DNA of 64,000 bases from Pseudacidobacterium ailaaui (GCF_000688455.1 NZ_JIAL01000001.1:2015001-2079000), one strand, 5' to 3'. Shown: positions 48,256-57,907, counted from the first letter of the stretch. A program made the numbers and translations. The notes: generated by a model not told the origin, from the letters alone.

Positions 48256-48927
48256 ATGGGACAGAAAGTCCATCCTTACGGATTTCGGATCGGCATTAAC
48301 AAGCCGTGGCGTTCACGCTGGTTTGTCGAGCGTGACTATGACAAGCTGCTCGTCGAAGATGTCCAGCTCAAAAAGGAGCTGAAGGAAAAGCTCAAGGCAG
48401 CGGGCGTCAGCTCCGTTGAGATCGAGCGTCCGGGCAACAAGCTGCGCATCATGATCCGCACCGCGCGGCCCGGCATCATCATCGGGCGCAAGGGTGCTGA
48501 GATCGAAAAGCTCAAGGTGGACCTGCAGAAGCGGACCAATCGTGAGGTCTTCATCGACATCCTTGAGGTGAACAAGCCTGAGCTGGACGCGCAATTGGTG
48601 GCTGAAAGCATTGCTCTTCAGCTGGAGAAACGCGTCGGCTTCCGCCGCGCCATGCGCAAGGCCGTGGATTCGGCGCTGCGCTTTGGCTGCAAGGGGATCA
48701 AGGTCCGCGTCTCTGGCCGCCTGAATGGCGCAGAAATCGCCCGCTCCGAGTGGTACCTGCAGGGCCGTCTGCCGCTGCACACCCTGCGCGCTGATATTGA
48801 TTATGGATTTGCCGAGGCGCGCACGACTTATGGTGTGATCGGCGTGAAGACATGGATTTATCGCGGCGACATCTATCAGCAGAGAAGGCGCGAACCGCAG
48901 GCGGTCGTGGGGACGTCGGTATTTTAA
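48256..48927 (+). CDS. rpsC: Ribosomal protein S3
   Basis: 223 aa, ATG, 16 nt after rplV. mRNA-entry helicase region of the 30S head. [17 protein letters not shown] at the start, the KH domain around [22 protein letters not shown], and the C-terminal [31 protein letters not shown] are intact. Followed by a 131-nt spacer. Confidence 0.98.
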   Translation: MGQKVHPYGFRIGINKPWRSRWFVERDYDKLLVEDVQLKKELKEKLKAAGVSSVEIERPGNKLRIMIRTARPGIIIGRKGAEIEKLKVDLQKRTNREVFIDILEVNKPELDAQLVAESIALQLEKRVGFRRAMRKAVDSALRFGCKGIKVRVSGRLNGAEIARSEWYLQGRLPLHTLRADIDYGFAEARTTYGVIGVKTWIYRGDIYQQRRREPQAVVGTSVF

Positions 48928-49010
48928 AAGGCAGCTTTTCGCCCCTGGCTTTTAGCTGGACGTGGCCGGAAGGCTGATAGAAGCAGTGGAAGGAAAAGAT
49001 CAGCTGATAG

Positions 49011-49022
49011 AGCTAGAAGCTA
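49011..49022 (+). repeat. 12-bp spacer repeat, copy 2
   Basis: AGCTAGAAGCTA, matching 46550-46561. The flanking bases (CTGATAG before, GCGGCTAA after) are not shared. Confidence 0.5.
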
Positions 49023-49058
49023 GCGGCTAACAGCGAATCGCTATCTGAGGGTTTCATT

Positions 49059-49493
49059 ATGTTGATGCCAAAGAAGGTCAAGTATCGCAAGCAGCAGAAG
49101 GGCAAGATGCGTGGTAAGGCATGGCGTGGCTCCGAGCTGTCATTTGGGGACTATGGCCTGAAGGTGCTGGAGTGCGGTTACATTACCGACCGCCAGATTG
49201 AAGCAAGTCGTATTGCGATGACGCGCTTTATTAAGCGCGGCGGCAAGGTCTGGATCCGTATTTTCCCGGACAAGCCGATTACCAAGAAGCCGGCCGAAGT
49301 CCGAATGGGGTCCGGCAAAGGCCCACTCGACCACTGGGTAGCAGTCGTGCGTCCCGGGAAAATCCTGTTTGAGATGGAAGGGGTTGCGCCCGACGTGGCC
49401 GCTGAGGCCATGCGCCTGGCCGCCAACAAGCTGCCGCTGAAGACCCGTTTTGTGCAACGCCATTCGGTGCAGGCTGTAGTAGCGGCAAAGTAA
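49059..49493 (+). CDS. rplP: Ribosomal protein L16
   Basis: 144 aa, ATG. 50S protein near the A-site tRNA elbow. [33 protein letters not shown] and [27 protein letters not shown] are intact. A start two codons later (MPKK) is possible. Confidence 0.97.
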   Translation: MLMPKKVKYRKQQKGKMRGKAWRGSELSFGDYGLKVLECGYITDRQIEASRIAMTRFIKRGGKVWIRIFPDKPITKKPAEVRMGSGKGPLDHWVAVVRPGKILFEMEGVAPDVAAEAMRLAANKLPLKTRFVQRHSVQAVVAAK

Positions 49494-49550
49494 AGATTTT
49501 GGGGAGACGCGGCCTGCAGGGGCCGTTGTCCCGGAGAGAAGACGAAGAAG

Positions 49551-49823
49551 ATGGAACTCGAAAAGATTCGCAACCTGAGCGACAGCGAGCTGCGCGTCGA
49601 GGAGCAGAAGGCGGCCGAACAGCTGTTCCGCCTGCGCTTTCAGATGAAGCTCGGCCAGAACGAAGGCGTGAAGAAGCTGCGCGAACTGAAGAAAGACATT
49701 GCGCGCATCAAGACCATCGCCCGCGAGCGGGAGCTGGGCCTGCATGGCGCTGCTCCAAAGGCCGAGTCCAGTGCACCTGCCAAGCCGGCGAAAAAGAAGT
49801 CTACAAAGAAGGAGGCCCGCTAA
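49551..49823 (+). CDS. rpmC: Ribosomal protein L29 with a basic C-terminal tail
   Basis: 90 aa, ATG. The L29 two-helix core ([49 protein letters not shown]) is followed by about 22 extra residues rich in Ala, Pro and Lys. E. coli L29 is 63 aa, so the tail accounts for the excess. Ends 3 nt before rpsQ. Confidence 0.96.
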   Translation: MELEKIRNLSDSELRVEEQKAAEQLFRLRFQMKLGQNEGVKKLRELKKDIARIKTIARERELGLHGAAPKAESSAPAKPAKKKSTKKEAR

Positions 49824-49826
49824 GTC

Positions 49827-50147
49827 ATGGCCACAGTCACCACACAGAGCGAGCCCCGCAGGGAATCACGCCGTCAGGAGAAGGTCGGCACAGTGGTTTC
49901 GACCAAGATGCAGAAGACGATTGTCGTCGAAGTGGAAGTGCGCAAGGCGCACCCAAAATATAAGCGCATCGTCCGGCTCAGCAAAAAGTTCTATGCGCAT
50001 GATGAGCAGAACTCGGCGCGCGTGGGCGATCTGGTCCGCATTCGCGAAACACGCCCGCTGAGCAAGTTGAAGCGCTGGCAGTTGGAAGAGATCATCCGGC
50101 GCTCCGCGCTGGCACAAGTTGAAGAGGAAGTCCCGGTCGCTGAGTAA
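49827..50147 (+). CDS. rpsQ: Ribosomal protein S17
   Basis: 106 aa, [43 protein letters not shown] and [20 protein letters not shown] are the S17 core. Extra residues at both ends (Thr/Arg-rich start, acidic end) make it longer than the ~85-aa norm. Confidence 0.97.
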   Translation: MATVTTQSEPRRESRRQEKVGTVVSTKMQKTIVVEVEVRKAHPKYKRIVRLSKKFYAHDEQNSARVGDLVRIRETRPLSKLKRWQLEEIIRRSALAQVEEEVPVAE

Positions 50148-50179
50148 GCGCCGCCACCAGGAAGTAAGGAGAGAACATC

Positions 50180-50551
50180 ATGGCAGTGCAGATGAGGACC
50201 ATGCTTGAGGTCGCCGACAATTCCGGCGCGCGCAAGCTGCAAATGATCCTGCCGCTCGGCGGCTCGACCGGCAGCAAGGCCGGACTCGGTGATGTAATCA
50301 CTGCGGCCGTCAAAGAGGCTTCGCCTGATGGACAGGTGAAAAAAGGTAAAGTAGTAAAGGCCGTGATCGTGCGCACGCGCAAAGAGACGCGCCGCCGCGA
50401 CGGGACCTACATCCGCTTTGATTCCAATGCCGCTGTGCTGATTAATGAAGCAGGCGAGCCTGTGGGAACGCGCGTCTTTGGCCCTGTGGCCCGCGAGCTG
50501 CGCGAAAAGAAATTTCTGAAGATTGTTTCGCTTGCCCCCGAAGTTCTTTGA
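50180..50551 (+). CDS. rplN: Ribosomal protein L14
   Basis: 123 aa, ATG with AAGGAGAG upstream. First gene of the classical spc operon. [23 protein letters not shown] and [28 protein letters not shown] are intact. Confidence 0.98.
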   Translation: MAVQMRTMLEVADNSGARKLQMILPLGGSTGSKAGLGDVITAAVKEASPDGQVKKGKVVKAVIVRTRKETRRRDGTYIRFDSNAAVLINEAGEPVGTRVFGPVARELREKKFLKIVSLAPEVL

Positions 50552-50581
50552 TCCGGGGCAGATGAGATAAAGAGGACCTTT

Positions 50582-50908
50582 ATGAGTTTGAACATTCAAC
50601 GCAATGACACGGTCGAAGTGATCGCGGGCAGCGACAAGGGAAAGCGCGGCCGCGTGCTGCGTGTCTTCCCGGACAAAGACCGCATTCTGGTGGAGCATGT
50701 GCGTGTGGTGAAGAAGAACGTGCGTCCCAACCCGCAGCGGAACATCAAGGGCGGGATTGCTGAGCAGGAAGCCCCCATCCACATCTCCAATGTGCTTTTG
50801 GTCTGTCCCGGCTGCGGCCCCACCCGTGTCGGGCACAAGTTTGAAGGCGAAACCAAAGTCCGGATCTGCCGCAAGTGCGGTCAGACGCTGGCGGTAAAAA
50901 AGAAGTAA
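50582..50908 (+). CDS. rplX: Ribosomal protein L24
   Basis: 108 aa, ATG. The KOW motif ([30 protein letters not shown]) and [15 protein letters not shown] are intact. The C-terminus retains CPGC and CRKCG, a four-Cys zinc-ribbon-like pair absent from E. coli L24 but common in other phyla. A 105-nt spacer follows. Confidence 0.97.
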   Translation: MSLNIQRNDTVEVIAGSDKGKRGRVLRVFPDKDRILVEHVRVVKKNVRPNPQRNIKGGIAEQEAPIHISNVLLVCPGCGPTRVGHKFEGETKVRICRKCGQTLAVKKK

Positions 50909-51013
50909 GGCTTACCATTTCGGCAAAGCGCCCTGCGGGGCAATTGACTACCCTCCGTAACGGTATACGGCTGATGCCACTCCGAGACCGGAGAAGAAAG
51001 AGAAGAAGCAAAC

Positions 51014-51562
51014 ATGGCAGCAAGATTGAAAGAAAAGTACCAGAAGGAAATTAAGCCCGCCCTCCAGAAAGAGCTCGGGCTTGAAAACCCGATGGCGGTC
51101 CCGAAGATTGAAAAGATCGTCCTGAATATGGGACTGGGCGAGGCCACCCAGAACAACAAGCTGCTCGACCCGCTGGTTGCTGATCTGGCGGCCATCACCG
51201 GACAGAAACCGGTGCTGACCAGGGCGAAAAAGTCCATTGCCGCCTTCAAAGTCCGCTCGGGTATGGCCATAGGGGCCATGGTGACCCTGCGTGGCGATGC
51301 GATGTACGAATTTCTGGACCGTTTGATTACTGTCGCTCTGCCCCGTGTGCGCGACTTCCGCGGCGTCTCCACCCGCAGCTTTGATGGACGTGGCAATTAC
51401 ACGCTCGGCCTGCGCGACCAGTTGATCTTTGCTGAGATTGACTATGCGAAAGTAGAGAAGTTGAAAGGCATGAACGTCACCATCGTCACCACGGCGAAGG
51501 ACGACAACTCGGCGCGCGCACTGCTGCGGCAGTTCGGGATGCCGTTCCGCCAGACGGCGTAA
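51014..51562 (+). CDS. rplE: Ribosomal protein L5
   Basis: 182 aa, ATG. 5S rRNA-binding central protuberance protein. [40 protein letters not shown] and [17 protein letters not shown] are intact. Confidence 0.98.
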   Translation: MAARLKEKYQKEIKPALQKELGLENPMAVPKIEKIVLNMGLGEATQNNKLLDPLVADLAAITGQKPVLTRAKKSIAAFKVRSGMAIGAMVTLRGDAMYEFLDRLITVALPRVRDFRGVSTRSFDGRGNYTLGLRDQLIFAEIDYAKVEKLKGMNVTIVTTAKDDNSARALLRQFGMPFRQTA

Positions 51563-51582
51563 GAGAGTGAGGACCTAAGATT

Positions 51583-51768
51583 ATGGCAACGACCGCAAAG
51601 AGAGTCAAAGACGCGCGCAAGCCGAAGTTTTCTTCCCGCAAGCACAATCGTTGTAAGTTGTGCGGGCGTCCGCGGGCCTACCTGCGCAAGTTCGGGATGT
51701 GCCGTCTGTGCTTCCGTCAGCTTGCGCTCAAGGGAGAGATCCCCGGCGTCGTGAAGTCAAGCTGGTAA
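51583..51768 (+). CDS. rpsZ: Ribosomal protein S14, zinc-binding short type
   Basis: 61 aa, ATG, 20 nt after rpl[27 protein letters not shown] carries the two CxxC pairs of the zinc-containing (C+) form. A paralogous zinc-free S14 might exist elsewhere. Confidence 0.97.
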   Translation: MATTAKRVKDARKPKFSSRKHNRCKLCGRPRAYLRKFGMCRLCFRQLALKGEIPGVVKSSW

Positions 51769-51900
51769 GGACGACGCGCCCTGCGCGATGCGTCTGCGAC
51801 GTAAACAAATTCTGACTGGTTGACGAAGAAGTCAACGGTCACAAACCATTCCCGCAGGTTCTCTGGGAATCCGGAGCGAACGGGGGATGAAGGAGAAACG

Positions 51901-52299
51901 ATGAGTTTTACCGATCCGGTAGCAGATTTTCTGACGCGTCTGCGCAATGCGATTCATGCGCGTCATCAGAAGCTGGATGTTCCGGCCTCAAAGCTGAAGA
52001 CGGAGATTGCCCGCATCCTTAAGGAAGAGGGCTATATCGCCAACTACAAGACCTCGGAGGAAAATGGCCGGGCTGTTCTGCGCGTGTACCTGAAGTATGG
52101 GGCAAACAACGAGGCTGCCATCCGGGACCTCACCCGTGTTTCCCGTCCGGGTTGCCGTGTCTATGTTGGCCGGGATGAGATCAAGCGTGTCCAGGGTGGT
52201 CTTGGCATCAACATTCTCACCACTCCTCGGGGGGTGATGACCGGCAAGCAGGCCCGCAAGGAAGGCGTGGGCGGCGAAATTCTCTGCGAAGTCTGGTGA
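51901..52299 (+). CDS. rpsH: Ribosomal protein S8
   Basis: 132 aa from ATG 51901 with AAGGAG upstream; the 27 codons open before it lie in the hairpin-rich spacer. DPVADFLTRLRNAIHARHQKLDVPASKLK and TPRGVMTGKQARKEGVGGEILCEVW are intact. In E. coli S8 represses the spc operon; no equivalent binding site was recognised. The longest spacer of the cluster (259 nt) follows. Confidence 0.98.
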   Translation: MSFTDPVADFLTRLRNAIHARHQKLDVPASKLKTEIARILKEEGYIANYKTSEENGRAVLRVYLKYGANNEAAIRDLTRVSRPGCRVYVGRDEIKRVQGGLGINILTTPRGVMTGKQARKEGVGGEILCEVW

Positions 52300-52390
52300 T
52301 TCTTGCCGGGACTGCGCACAACGCGCCAGAGTCACGCTTGGGCGCACTTCGGCCGGCTGCATCGGATGCTTGCAGAGGAATCGGTGCAGG

Positions 52391-52531
52391 ATGCGCGGAG
52401 TGAAAGCCGCGCGTGGAACGGGTAAAAGCACTGGACTTTTCGTCCGGTGATGAAGGTAGAGAGGGCTTTGGCCCCTAAGGCGGGCATGACCCGCCGGAGC
52501 TGCAGTGGAACGGATGGGCCAATCTCATCCG
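52391..52531 (+). ncRNA. Hairpin array in the rpsH-rplF spacer (possible structured leader)
   Basis: Successive stems in 141 nt: 391-398/407-414 (8 bp, one G-U), 430-436/442-448 (7 bp, one G-U, loop TTTTC), a weak bulged stem 462-466/471-476, 479-484/490-495 (GGCGGG/CCCGCC, perfect) and 511-516/526-531 (CGGATG/CATCCG, perfect), offsets from 52000. No open frame with family features overlaps it. A cis-acting RNA is the simplest reading; no known family is recognised. Confidence 0.35.
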
Positions 52532-52558
52532 GGACTCGCAAGCCATAAGGATTCAAAA

Positions 52559-53098
52559 ATGTCACGTATTGGAAAAAAGCCGATTCCATTGCCCCAGGGA
52601 GTCAAGTACTCCGTTCAGGGCAATGTTGTGGTTGTGGAGGGCCCCAAGGGGAGGCTCGAACAGCGGATTCCGGAAGGGATCAAGCTGCTGACCAAGGACG
52701 GTCACATCGTCGCAGAGCGCGAAAGTGAGGCGCAGGCAGCCATTCACGGACTTACCCGTGCCCTGGTCGCCAACGCGGTCGAAGGTGTGACCAAAGGATG
52801 GTCCAAAGACCTCGATATTGTCGGCATCGGTTACCGCGTCGAGATGAAGGGCAAGGACACGGTGGTCTTCACGCTGGGGTATTCGCACCCGATCGAGTTC
52901 CCGCTGCCATCAGGCATCACCGCTGCCATTGATCCAAAGCAGACCCGCATTACCATCAGCGGCATTGACCGTCAGAAGGTCGGCCAGGTGGCCGCCGACA
53001 TGCGTGCACTGCGCAAGCCTGACCCGTACAAAAACAAGGGTGTGCGCTATGCGGATGAGAAACTGAAGAAGAAGGCCGGAAAGGCCGGAGCGAAGTAG
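52559..53098 (+). CDS. rplF: Ribosomal protein L6
   Basis: 179 aa from ATG 52559, fixed by homology ([30 protein letters not shown]). Two repeated L6 domains; [56 protein letters not shown] completes the second. The last residues are Lys/Ala-rich. Confidence 0.98.
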   Translation: MSRIGKKPIPLPQGVKYSVQGNVVVVEGPKGRLEQRIPEGIKLLTKDGHIVAERESEAQAAIHGLTRALVANAVEGVTKGWSKDLDIVGIGYRVEMKGKDTVVFTLGYSHPIEFPLPSGITAAIDPKQTRITISGIDRQKVGQVAADMRALRKPDPYKNKGVRYADEKLKKKAGKAGAK

Positions 53099-53111
53099 CA
53101 GCTGACCGCCC

Positions 53112-53140
53112 GCTTCGGGCCGTGAACACGGCCTCGAAGC
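53112..53140 (+). other. Long hairpin in the rplF-rplR spacer
   Basis: GCTTCGGGCCGTG (53112-53124) pairs with CACGGCC-T-CGAAGC (53127-53140): 13 bp with one bulged T. A second perfect stem, GGCCGC/GCGGCC, lies at 53171-53185. Neither is followed by a T-tract. Confidence 0.6.
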
Positions 53141-53210
53141 CAAAGGCCGGTGGCTGATTCAACCGAACGTGGCCGCAGGGCGGCCCCGCTTTTAGGAAGG
53201 ACGAAAGACC

Positions 53211-53567
53211 ATGATTTCGCAAAAGAACAGGGACGAGATTCGTCGGCGCATCCATGCCCGCATCCGTGAGAAGGTGGCCGGTACGCCGGAGCGCCCTCGC
53301 CTCAGCGTTTACCGCTCGCTCAATCATATTTATGCTCAGGTCATTGATGACACCCAGGGTGTTACGGTGGCCTCGGCATCCAGCAAGGCGGCAAAGCTGA
53401 AGACCGGCGGCAATGTGGCTGCGGCCAAAGAAGTCGGGAAACTGGTGGCCGAACGCGCCCAGGAAAAAGGGATTAAAAAGGTTGTTTTTGACCGTGGCGG
53501 CTATCTCTATCACGGCCGCATCAAGGCGCTGGCGGATGCAGCGCGCGAGGCAGGGCTGGAGTTCTAA
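53211..53567 (+). CDS. rplR: Ribosomal protein L18
   Basis: 118 aa, ATG with AGGAAGG upstream. 5S rRNA binder. [35 protein letters not shown] and [28 protein letters not shown] are intact. Confidence 0.98.
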   Translation: MISQKNRDEIRRRIHARIREKVAGTPERPRLSVYRSLNHIYAQVIDDTQGVTVASASSKAAKLKTGGNVAAAKEVGKLVAERAQEKGIKKVVFDRGGYLYHGRIKALADAAREAGLEF

Positions 53568-53660
53568 GGGGATACAGGTTCCTCGACTCCGCTCCGCTCG
53601 GGCAGCATGCAAGACAGCGCCCGGGATGACAGGGATTACAGGAAGGAAATCAGGAAGCGA

Positions 53661-54170
53661 ATGGCAACACTGAGAAAAAAATTGGATGCCGGGCAGTACA
53701 ACCTGAAAGACCAGGTGGTCGCCATTAACCGTGTGACCAAAGTGGTCAAGGGCGGTAAGAACATGTCTTTTGCTGCTCTGGTTGTCGTGGGTGACCCCGC
53801 CTCCGGCGTCGTGGGATACGGGTCCGGCAAAGCAAAGGAAGTGCCGCAGGCGATCCGCAAAGGCATTGAGTCGGCAAAGAAAAACCTGATCCGCGTCAAC
53901 CTGACCGAGACCACGATCCCGCACCAGGTGCTGGGGCGCTTCGGCTCCGGACAGGTGCTGCTCAAGCCTGCCCCGGAAGGTACCGGCGTGATTGCAGGAG
54001 GTGCGGTGCGCGCGGTGATGACTTCGGCTGGCGTGCAGAATGTGCTGACCAAGAGCCTGGGTACGGCAAACCCGCACAACGTGATCAAGGCCACCTTTGA
54101 CGCTCTGGCACAACTGCGCGACCGCCAGGAAGTGGCCCAGGTCCGCGGCAAGCAGGTTGAGGAGTTATAG
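53661..54170 (+). CDS. rpsE: Ribosomal protein S5
   Basis: 169 aa from ATG 53661 with CAGGAAG upstream. The frame is open earlier, but only through the spacer. [31 protein letters not shown] and [32 protein letters not shown] are intact. Ends 2 nt before rpmD. Confidence 0.98.
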   Translation: MATLRKKLDAGQYNLKDQVVAINRVTKVVKGGKNMSFAALVVVGDPASGVVGYGSGKAKEVPQAIRKGIESAKKNLIRVNLTETTIPHQVLGRFGSGQVLLKPAPEGTGVIAGGAVRAVMTSAGVQNVLTKSLGTANPHNVIKATFDALAQLRDRQEVAQVRGKQVEEL

Positions 54171-54172
54171 TC

Positions 54173-54364
54173 ATGGCAGAGACCAAGGCAAAGATCAAAA
54201 TTCAGTACTACCGGTCGTCCATTCAGGCGCCTGTGAAGCATAAGAAGGTCGTCAAGGGCCTCGGCTTCACCCGCCTTCATCAGATTGTGGAGCGCGAGGA
54301 CACGCCTTCCATTCGGGGGATGGTCAAAGCGGTGCCGCATCTGGTACGAATCGTACAGAACTAG
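54173..54364 (+). CDS. rpmD: Ribosomal protein L30
   Basis: 63 aa, ATG. IKIQYYRSSIQAPVKHKKVVKGLGFTRLHQIVEREDTPSIRGMVKAVPHLVRIV is complete. A 139-nt spacer follows. Confidence 0.97.
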   Translation: MAETKAKIKIQYYRSSIQAPVKHKKVVKGLGFTRLHQIVEREDTPSIRGMVKAVPHLVRIVQN

Positions 54365-54503
54365 CCGTCCAGGCTAAAGATGCCTTCGGGCAAAAAACAA
54401 ATCCTTCGTAAGCACCCAGAACGGTATCCCGATGGAGTTGCGGAGGAAATACAATGCGAGTCGGTGCGAGGGCACACCTCCCCGGCGTATAGCGAGGACA
54501 CAG

Positions 54504-54944
54504 ATGAATCTTTCCAATCTCAGGGCGCCGAAGAAGGCGAACCGAAATCGCAAGCGTGTGGGGCGTGGTATGGGCTCCGGACATGGCAAGACCTCTACCC
54601 GCGGACACAAAGGCCAGGGCTCCCGTTCCGGTTCGAGCCTGATGCGTGGTTTTGAAGGCGGCCAGATGCCGCTCCACCGCCGTCTGCCCAAGCGCGGCTT
54701 TACCAACATCTTCCGTATCGAATACAACACGCTGAATTTGGACCGTCTGGTTGAGCTGGGCGAGACTGAGCTGACGCTGGAGTTTTTTGAGAAGAAGGGA
54801 CTGATTAAGAAAAAGAATGGTCTGCTCAAAATCCTGGGTAACGGCGAGCTGACCGGCCCGATTACCGTGCACGCCCATAAGTTCTCAAAATCTGCTCAGG
54901 AAAAGATTGAGAAAGCAGGCGGTAAGGCCATTCTGGTAGCCTAA
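54504..54944 (+). CDS. rplO: Ribosomal protein L15
   Basis: 146 aa from ATG 54504 (MNLSNLRAPKKANRNRKRVGRGMGSGHGKTSTRGHKGQ). Homology fixes this start; upstream frame is spacer. The C-terminal ITVHAHKFSKSAQEKIEKAGGKAILV is standard. Confidence 0.97.
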   Translation: MNLSNLRAPKKANRNRKRVGRGMGSGHGKTSTRGHKGQGSRSGSSLMRGFEGGQMPLHRRLPKRGFTNIFRIEYNTLNLDRLVELGETELTLEFFEKKGLIKKKNGLLKILGNGELTGPITVHAHKFSKSAQEKIEKAGGKAILVA

Positions 54945-54950
54945 AGAGCT

Positions 54951-54970
54951 GAGGGCCGGGTCCGGCCCTC
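54951..54970 (+). other. GC-rich inverted repeat between rplO and secY
   Basis: GAGGGCCGG (54951-54959) and CCGGCCCTC (54962-54970). It has the look of a terminator stem without a T-tract, directly before secY, and could dampen transcription or mask the secY ribosome site. Confidence 0.5.
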
Positions 54971-54985
54971 CGGGTGTCTGTATTC

Positions 54986-56383
54986 ATGCTTGAAAAATTC
55001 GCCAACATCTTCCGCATCCCTGACCTGCGCAAGCGAGTTCTGTTTACCATGGCCATGCTTGCCGTCTACCGCCTGGGATCGTTTATTCCTACGCCGGGTG
55101 TCAATACCACAGCGCTCGAGCAGTTCTTCGATCTGCAAGGGGGAAGCGCACTCGGCCTGGTCAACCTGTTCAGCGGCGGAAACCTGCGCCGCCTCACGGT
55201 CTTTGCCCTGGGCATCATGCCTTACATCACGGCCTCCATCATCTTCCAGCTGCTGACCGTGGTCTACGAGCCGCTGGCCCGCCTTCAGAAGGAAGGCGAG
55301 CTGGGCCGTCGCAAAATCACCCAGTGGACGCGCTATATGACTGTGGGGCTGGGCATTGTCCAGTCGCTCGCCATTGCGCTCACACTGTCGCACGGTGCTG
55401 GAGGATTGCAGCTGGTGCTCAATCCTGGCCCGGGGTTCGTTTTGATGACCGTCATTACCTTGACCACAGGCACTACCTTCATCATGTGGCTGGGTGAGCA
55501 GATTACCGACCGCGGCATCGGCAATGGGATGAGTCTGCTGATTTTTGCCGGTATCGTCGTCGGTCTCCCGCGTGGGATTCAAGAGCTGGTTGAGACGGCG
55601 CGCTCAGAAAAGTTTGGTCCCTTTACTGTGCCGGCGCTCGTTCTTCTGGTTGCGGCCATGGTCGCCGTTGTGGTCTTCATCGTTTTTGTAGAGCGCAGTG
55701 AGCGCCGCATCCCAGTGCAATATGCCAAGCGCATTGTCGGGCGCAGGATGATGGGTGGCCAGTCCACGCATTTGCCGCTGCGGGTCAACTCCGGTGGAGT
55801 GATGCCGATCATTTTTGCCGCATCCGTACTCTCGGCCCCGCTGCTCTTTGCTCAGTCCTCGTTCGTTCGTAACAGCGCGGTGTTGACGCGTATCTTTGAT
55901 GCCCTCCATGCAGGCGAGCCCTGGTATGAGTTTCTCTACATGGTCGCCATCATCTTCTTTGCATATTTTTATATTTCCATTGTCTTTCGTCCGGATGACA
56001 TTGCGGACAACATGCGAAAGTATGGGGGCTTTATTCCCGGAATTCGTCCCGGCAAGCGCACCTCGGATTTCATCAACGATATTCTTACCCGCATCACCCT
56101 GGTCGGCGCCCTTTACCTCATCGTGGTTGCAATCATTCCGCAGATCCTGATTAGCGGAATTCATCTCAACCACTTGTGGCTGGTCGGTCCGCTCTTCGAG
56201 CATATGCCGCTCTGGGTGACGAATGGCCTTGGCTTCAACTTCTATTTTGGCGGCACCTCGCTGCTGATCGTCGTCGGCGTTGCCATGGACACCGTCAATC
56301 AGGTGGAATCCCAGCTCATCATGCGCCACTACGAAGGCTTCACGCCGCGCAGCGGACGGATTCGCGGAAGGCGGGCCTGGTAA
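54986..56383 (+). CDS. secY: Preprotein translocase subunit SecY
   Basis: 465 aa from ATG 54986 (a GTG four codons earlier is possible). Ten transmembrane helices forming the Sec channel. FTMAMLAVYRLGSFIPTPGVN, GIMPYITASIIFQLL, IPVQYAKRIVGRRMMGGQSTHLPLRVNSGGVMPIIFAAS and the C-terminal RHYEGFTPRSGRIRGRRAW are intact. The stop is directly followed by the adk start. Confidence 0.98.
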   Translation: MLEKFANIFRIPDLRKRVLFTMAMLAVYRLGSFIPTPGVNTTALEQFFDLQGGSALGLVNLFSGGNLRRLTVFALGIMPYITASIIFQLLTVVYEPLARLQKEGELGRRKITQWTRYMTVGLGIVQSLAIALTLSHGAGGLQLVLNPGPGFVLMTVITLTTGTTFIMWLGEQITDRGIGNGMSLLIFAGIVVGLPRGIQELVETARSEKFGPFTVPALVLLVAAMVAVVVFIVFVERSERRIPVQYAKRIVGRRMMGGQSTHLPLRVNSGGVMPIIFAASVLSAPLLFAQSSFVRNSAVLTRIFDALHAGEPWYEFLYMVAIIFFAYFYISIVFRPDDIADNMRKYGGFIPGIRPGKRTSDFINDILTRITLVGALYLIVVAIIPQILISGIHLNHLWLVGPLFEHMPLWVTNGLGFNFYFGGTSLLIVVGVAMDTVNQVESQLIMRHYEGFTPRSGRIRGRRAW

Positions 56384-57109
56384 GTGGCGGTAGCCGTGGG
56401 TGAAAAGCACAGAGAAGTTGGAAAGTCGGGGACCGTCGTTCCCGGTCCTGTCCTGCTTCTTGGCGCACCGGGTGTTGGTAAGGGAACACAGGCCCAGGCC
56501 ATCATGGCGGCCTGGGGCATTCCGCAGATTTCCACTGGCGATATCCTTCGGTCGAACGTGTCCGGGGGCACCGAGCTGGGCAAAAAGGCCCGGGCCCTCA
56601 TGGATCGCGGAGAGCTTGTTCCCGACGACCTGGTCAACCAAATGGTTGCCGACCGCCTGCAGCTCCCCGACACGGCGAAGGGCTATATTCTGGATGGTTT
56701 CCCGCGCACGCTGGGCCAGGCAGAGTGGCTTGACAGTTATCTGGCGGAACGGTCCGGCGGACTGCCCGTGGTTGCTGTCAGTATCAAAGTAGGTTATACT
56801 CAGTTATTGCGCCGTATTACCGGAAGGCGCAACTGTCCAGTCTGCAAGAGCATTTATAACATCTACTTGCAGCCGCCCAAAGTGGATACGCTGTGCGATC
56901 TCGATGGCACGCCGCTGGCGCGGCGCTCGGATGACACTGAAGAGGTATTTGAGGAGCGGATGCGCACCTACGAGTCGCTGACTGCTCCGGTCATCGAGCA
57001 CTATCGTGCCTGCGGGCGTTTTCAGGAAGTGGACGGAGAATTGCCGGTGGACGCAGTGACGGCCGCAGTCATGGCTGCTGTTCTGCGCTTAAGAGGGGCA
57101 GCCAGCTGA
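56384..57109 (+). CDS. adk: Adenylate kinase, zinc-LID type
   Basis: 241 aa, GTG start immediately after the secY stop. Interconverts AMP + ATP and 2 ADP. P-loop GAPGVGKGTQ, ISTGDILRS, DGFPRTLGQAEWLD and the LID arginines are intact. The LID has Cys151, Cys154, Cys171 and Asp174, matching the C-x2-C-x16-C-x2-D zinc site of Bacillus adenylate kinase. The ~20-residue start before the P-loop (AVAVGEKHREVGKSGTVVPG) is longer than in E. coli; a start inside it cannot be excluded. Overlaps map by 1 nt. Confidence 0.96.
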   Translation: MAVAVGEKHREVGKSGTVVPGPVLLLGAPGVGKGTQAQAIMAAWGIPQISTGDILRSNVSGGTELGKKARALMDRGELVPDDLVNQMVADRLQLPDTAKGYILDGFPRTLGQAEWLDSYLAERSGGLPVVAVSIKVGYTQLLRRITGRRNCPVCKSIYNIYLQPPKVDTLCDLDGTPLARRSDDTEEVFEERMRTYESLTAPVIEHYRACGRFQEVDGELPVDAVTAAVMAAVLRLRGAAS

Positions 57110-57861
57110 TGGCCATCGTGATTAAGACTCCACAGGAAGTGGAGAAGATGCGGCGTGCAGGTGCAGTGGTCCGGGAGGTCCTGGAGTATGTCCGGGGTTT
57201 TGTGAAGCCTGGTGCTACCACGATGGATCTGGAGGGTGCGGCCGTCCGGAAGATGGAAGAGCTGGGCGTAAAGCCTGCTTTTAAGGGGTATCACGGATAT
57301 CCCTGCGTGCTCTGCACCTCGGTCAATAGTGAGGTGGTCCACGGGATTCCCTCGGCCAAGCGGGTCTTGCGCGAAGGCGACATTGTTTCGATTGATACCG
57401 GGGTGGTTCTGGACGGCTACTATGGCGATTCCGCAATCACGGTTCCGGTGGGTGAAAAGATTGCTCCCCGTGCCCAGCGCCTTCTGGATGTGACCAGGAC
57501 TTCGCTGGAGAGCGGGATTCAGGCAGTCAGGCCGGGGGCGACGCTGGGCGACATTGGCGCTGCGGTGCAGCAAGTGGTAGAGGCCGGTGGATTCAGCGTG
57601 GTGCGTGAATTTGTTGGCCACGGCATCGGCACCTCGCTTCACGAAGACCCCCAGGTGCCAAACTTTGGCCGCCGTGGGCAGGGTCTGAAGCTGCGGGAGG
57701 GGATGGTTCTTTGTATTGAACCGATGGTCAACTCCGGCAGTCCGGATGTGCAGGTGCTCGAAGACGGATGGACGGCGGTGACGCAGGACGGCAGTTTGAG
57801 CGCACATTTTGAGCACACAGTGGCGGTCACCAGTGATGGTGCTGTGGTGCTGACAGAGTAG
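57109..57861 (+). CDS. map: Methionine aminopeptidase, type I
   Basis: 250 aa, ATG overlapping the adk stop (TGATG). Removes the initiator Met from nascent proteins. The five metal ligands fit: Asp in SIDTGVVLDGYYGDSA (two Asp), His in EFVGHGIGTSLHEDP, Glu in LCIEPMV, Glu in SAHFEHTVAV. Type I because no insert is present. Confidence 0.97.
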   Translation: MAIVIKTPQEVEKMRRAGAVVREVLEYVRGFVKPGATTMDLEGAAVRKMEELGVKPAFKGYHGYPCVLCTSVNSEVVHGIPSAKRVLREGDIVSIDTGVVLDGYYGDSAITVPVGEKIAPRAQRLLDVTRTSLESGIQAVRPGATLGDIGAAVQQVVEAGGFSVVREFVGHGIGTSLHEDPQVPNFGRRGQGLKLREGMVLCIEPMVNSGSPDVQVLEDGWTAVTQDGSLSAHFEHTVAVTSDGAVVLTE

Positions 57862-57907
57862 GGATTCTTAGGTGCTGGCGAAAGGCCGGCAGAGGCGGGA
57901 TTAAGGA

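Noticed and set aside
54380-54655. Small open frame in the rpmD-rplO spacer running into rplO
   Set aside because: The first part reads like plausible coding text, but it continues in the wrong frame through rplO, has no ribosome site and no recognisable family.
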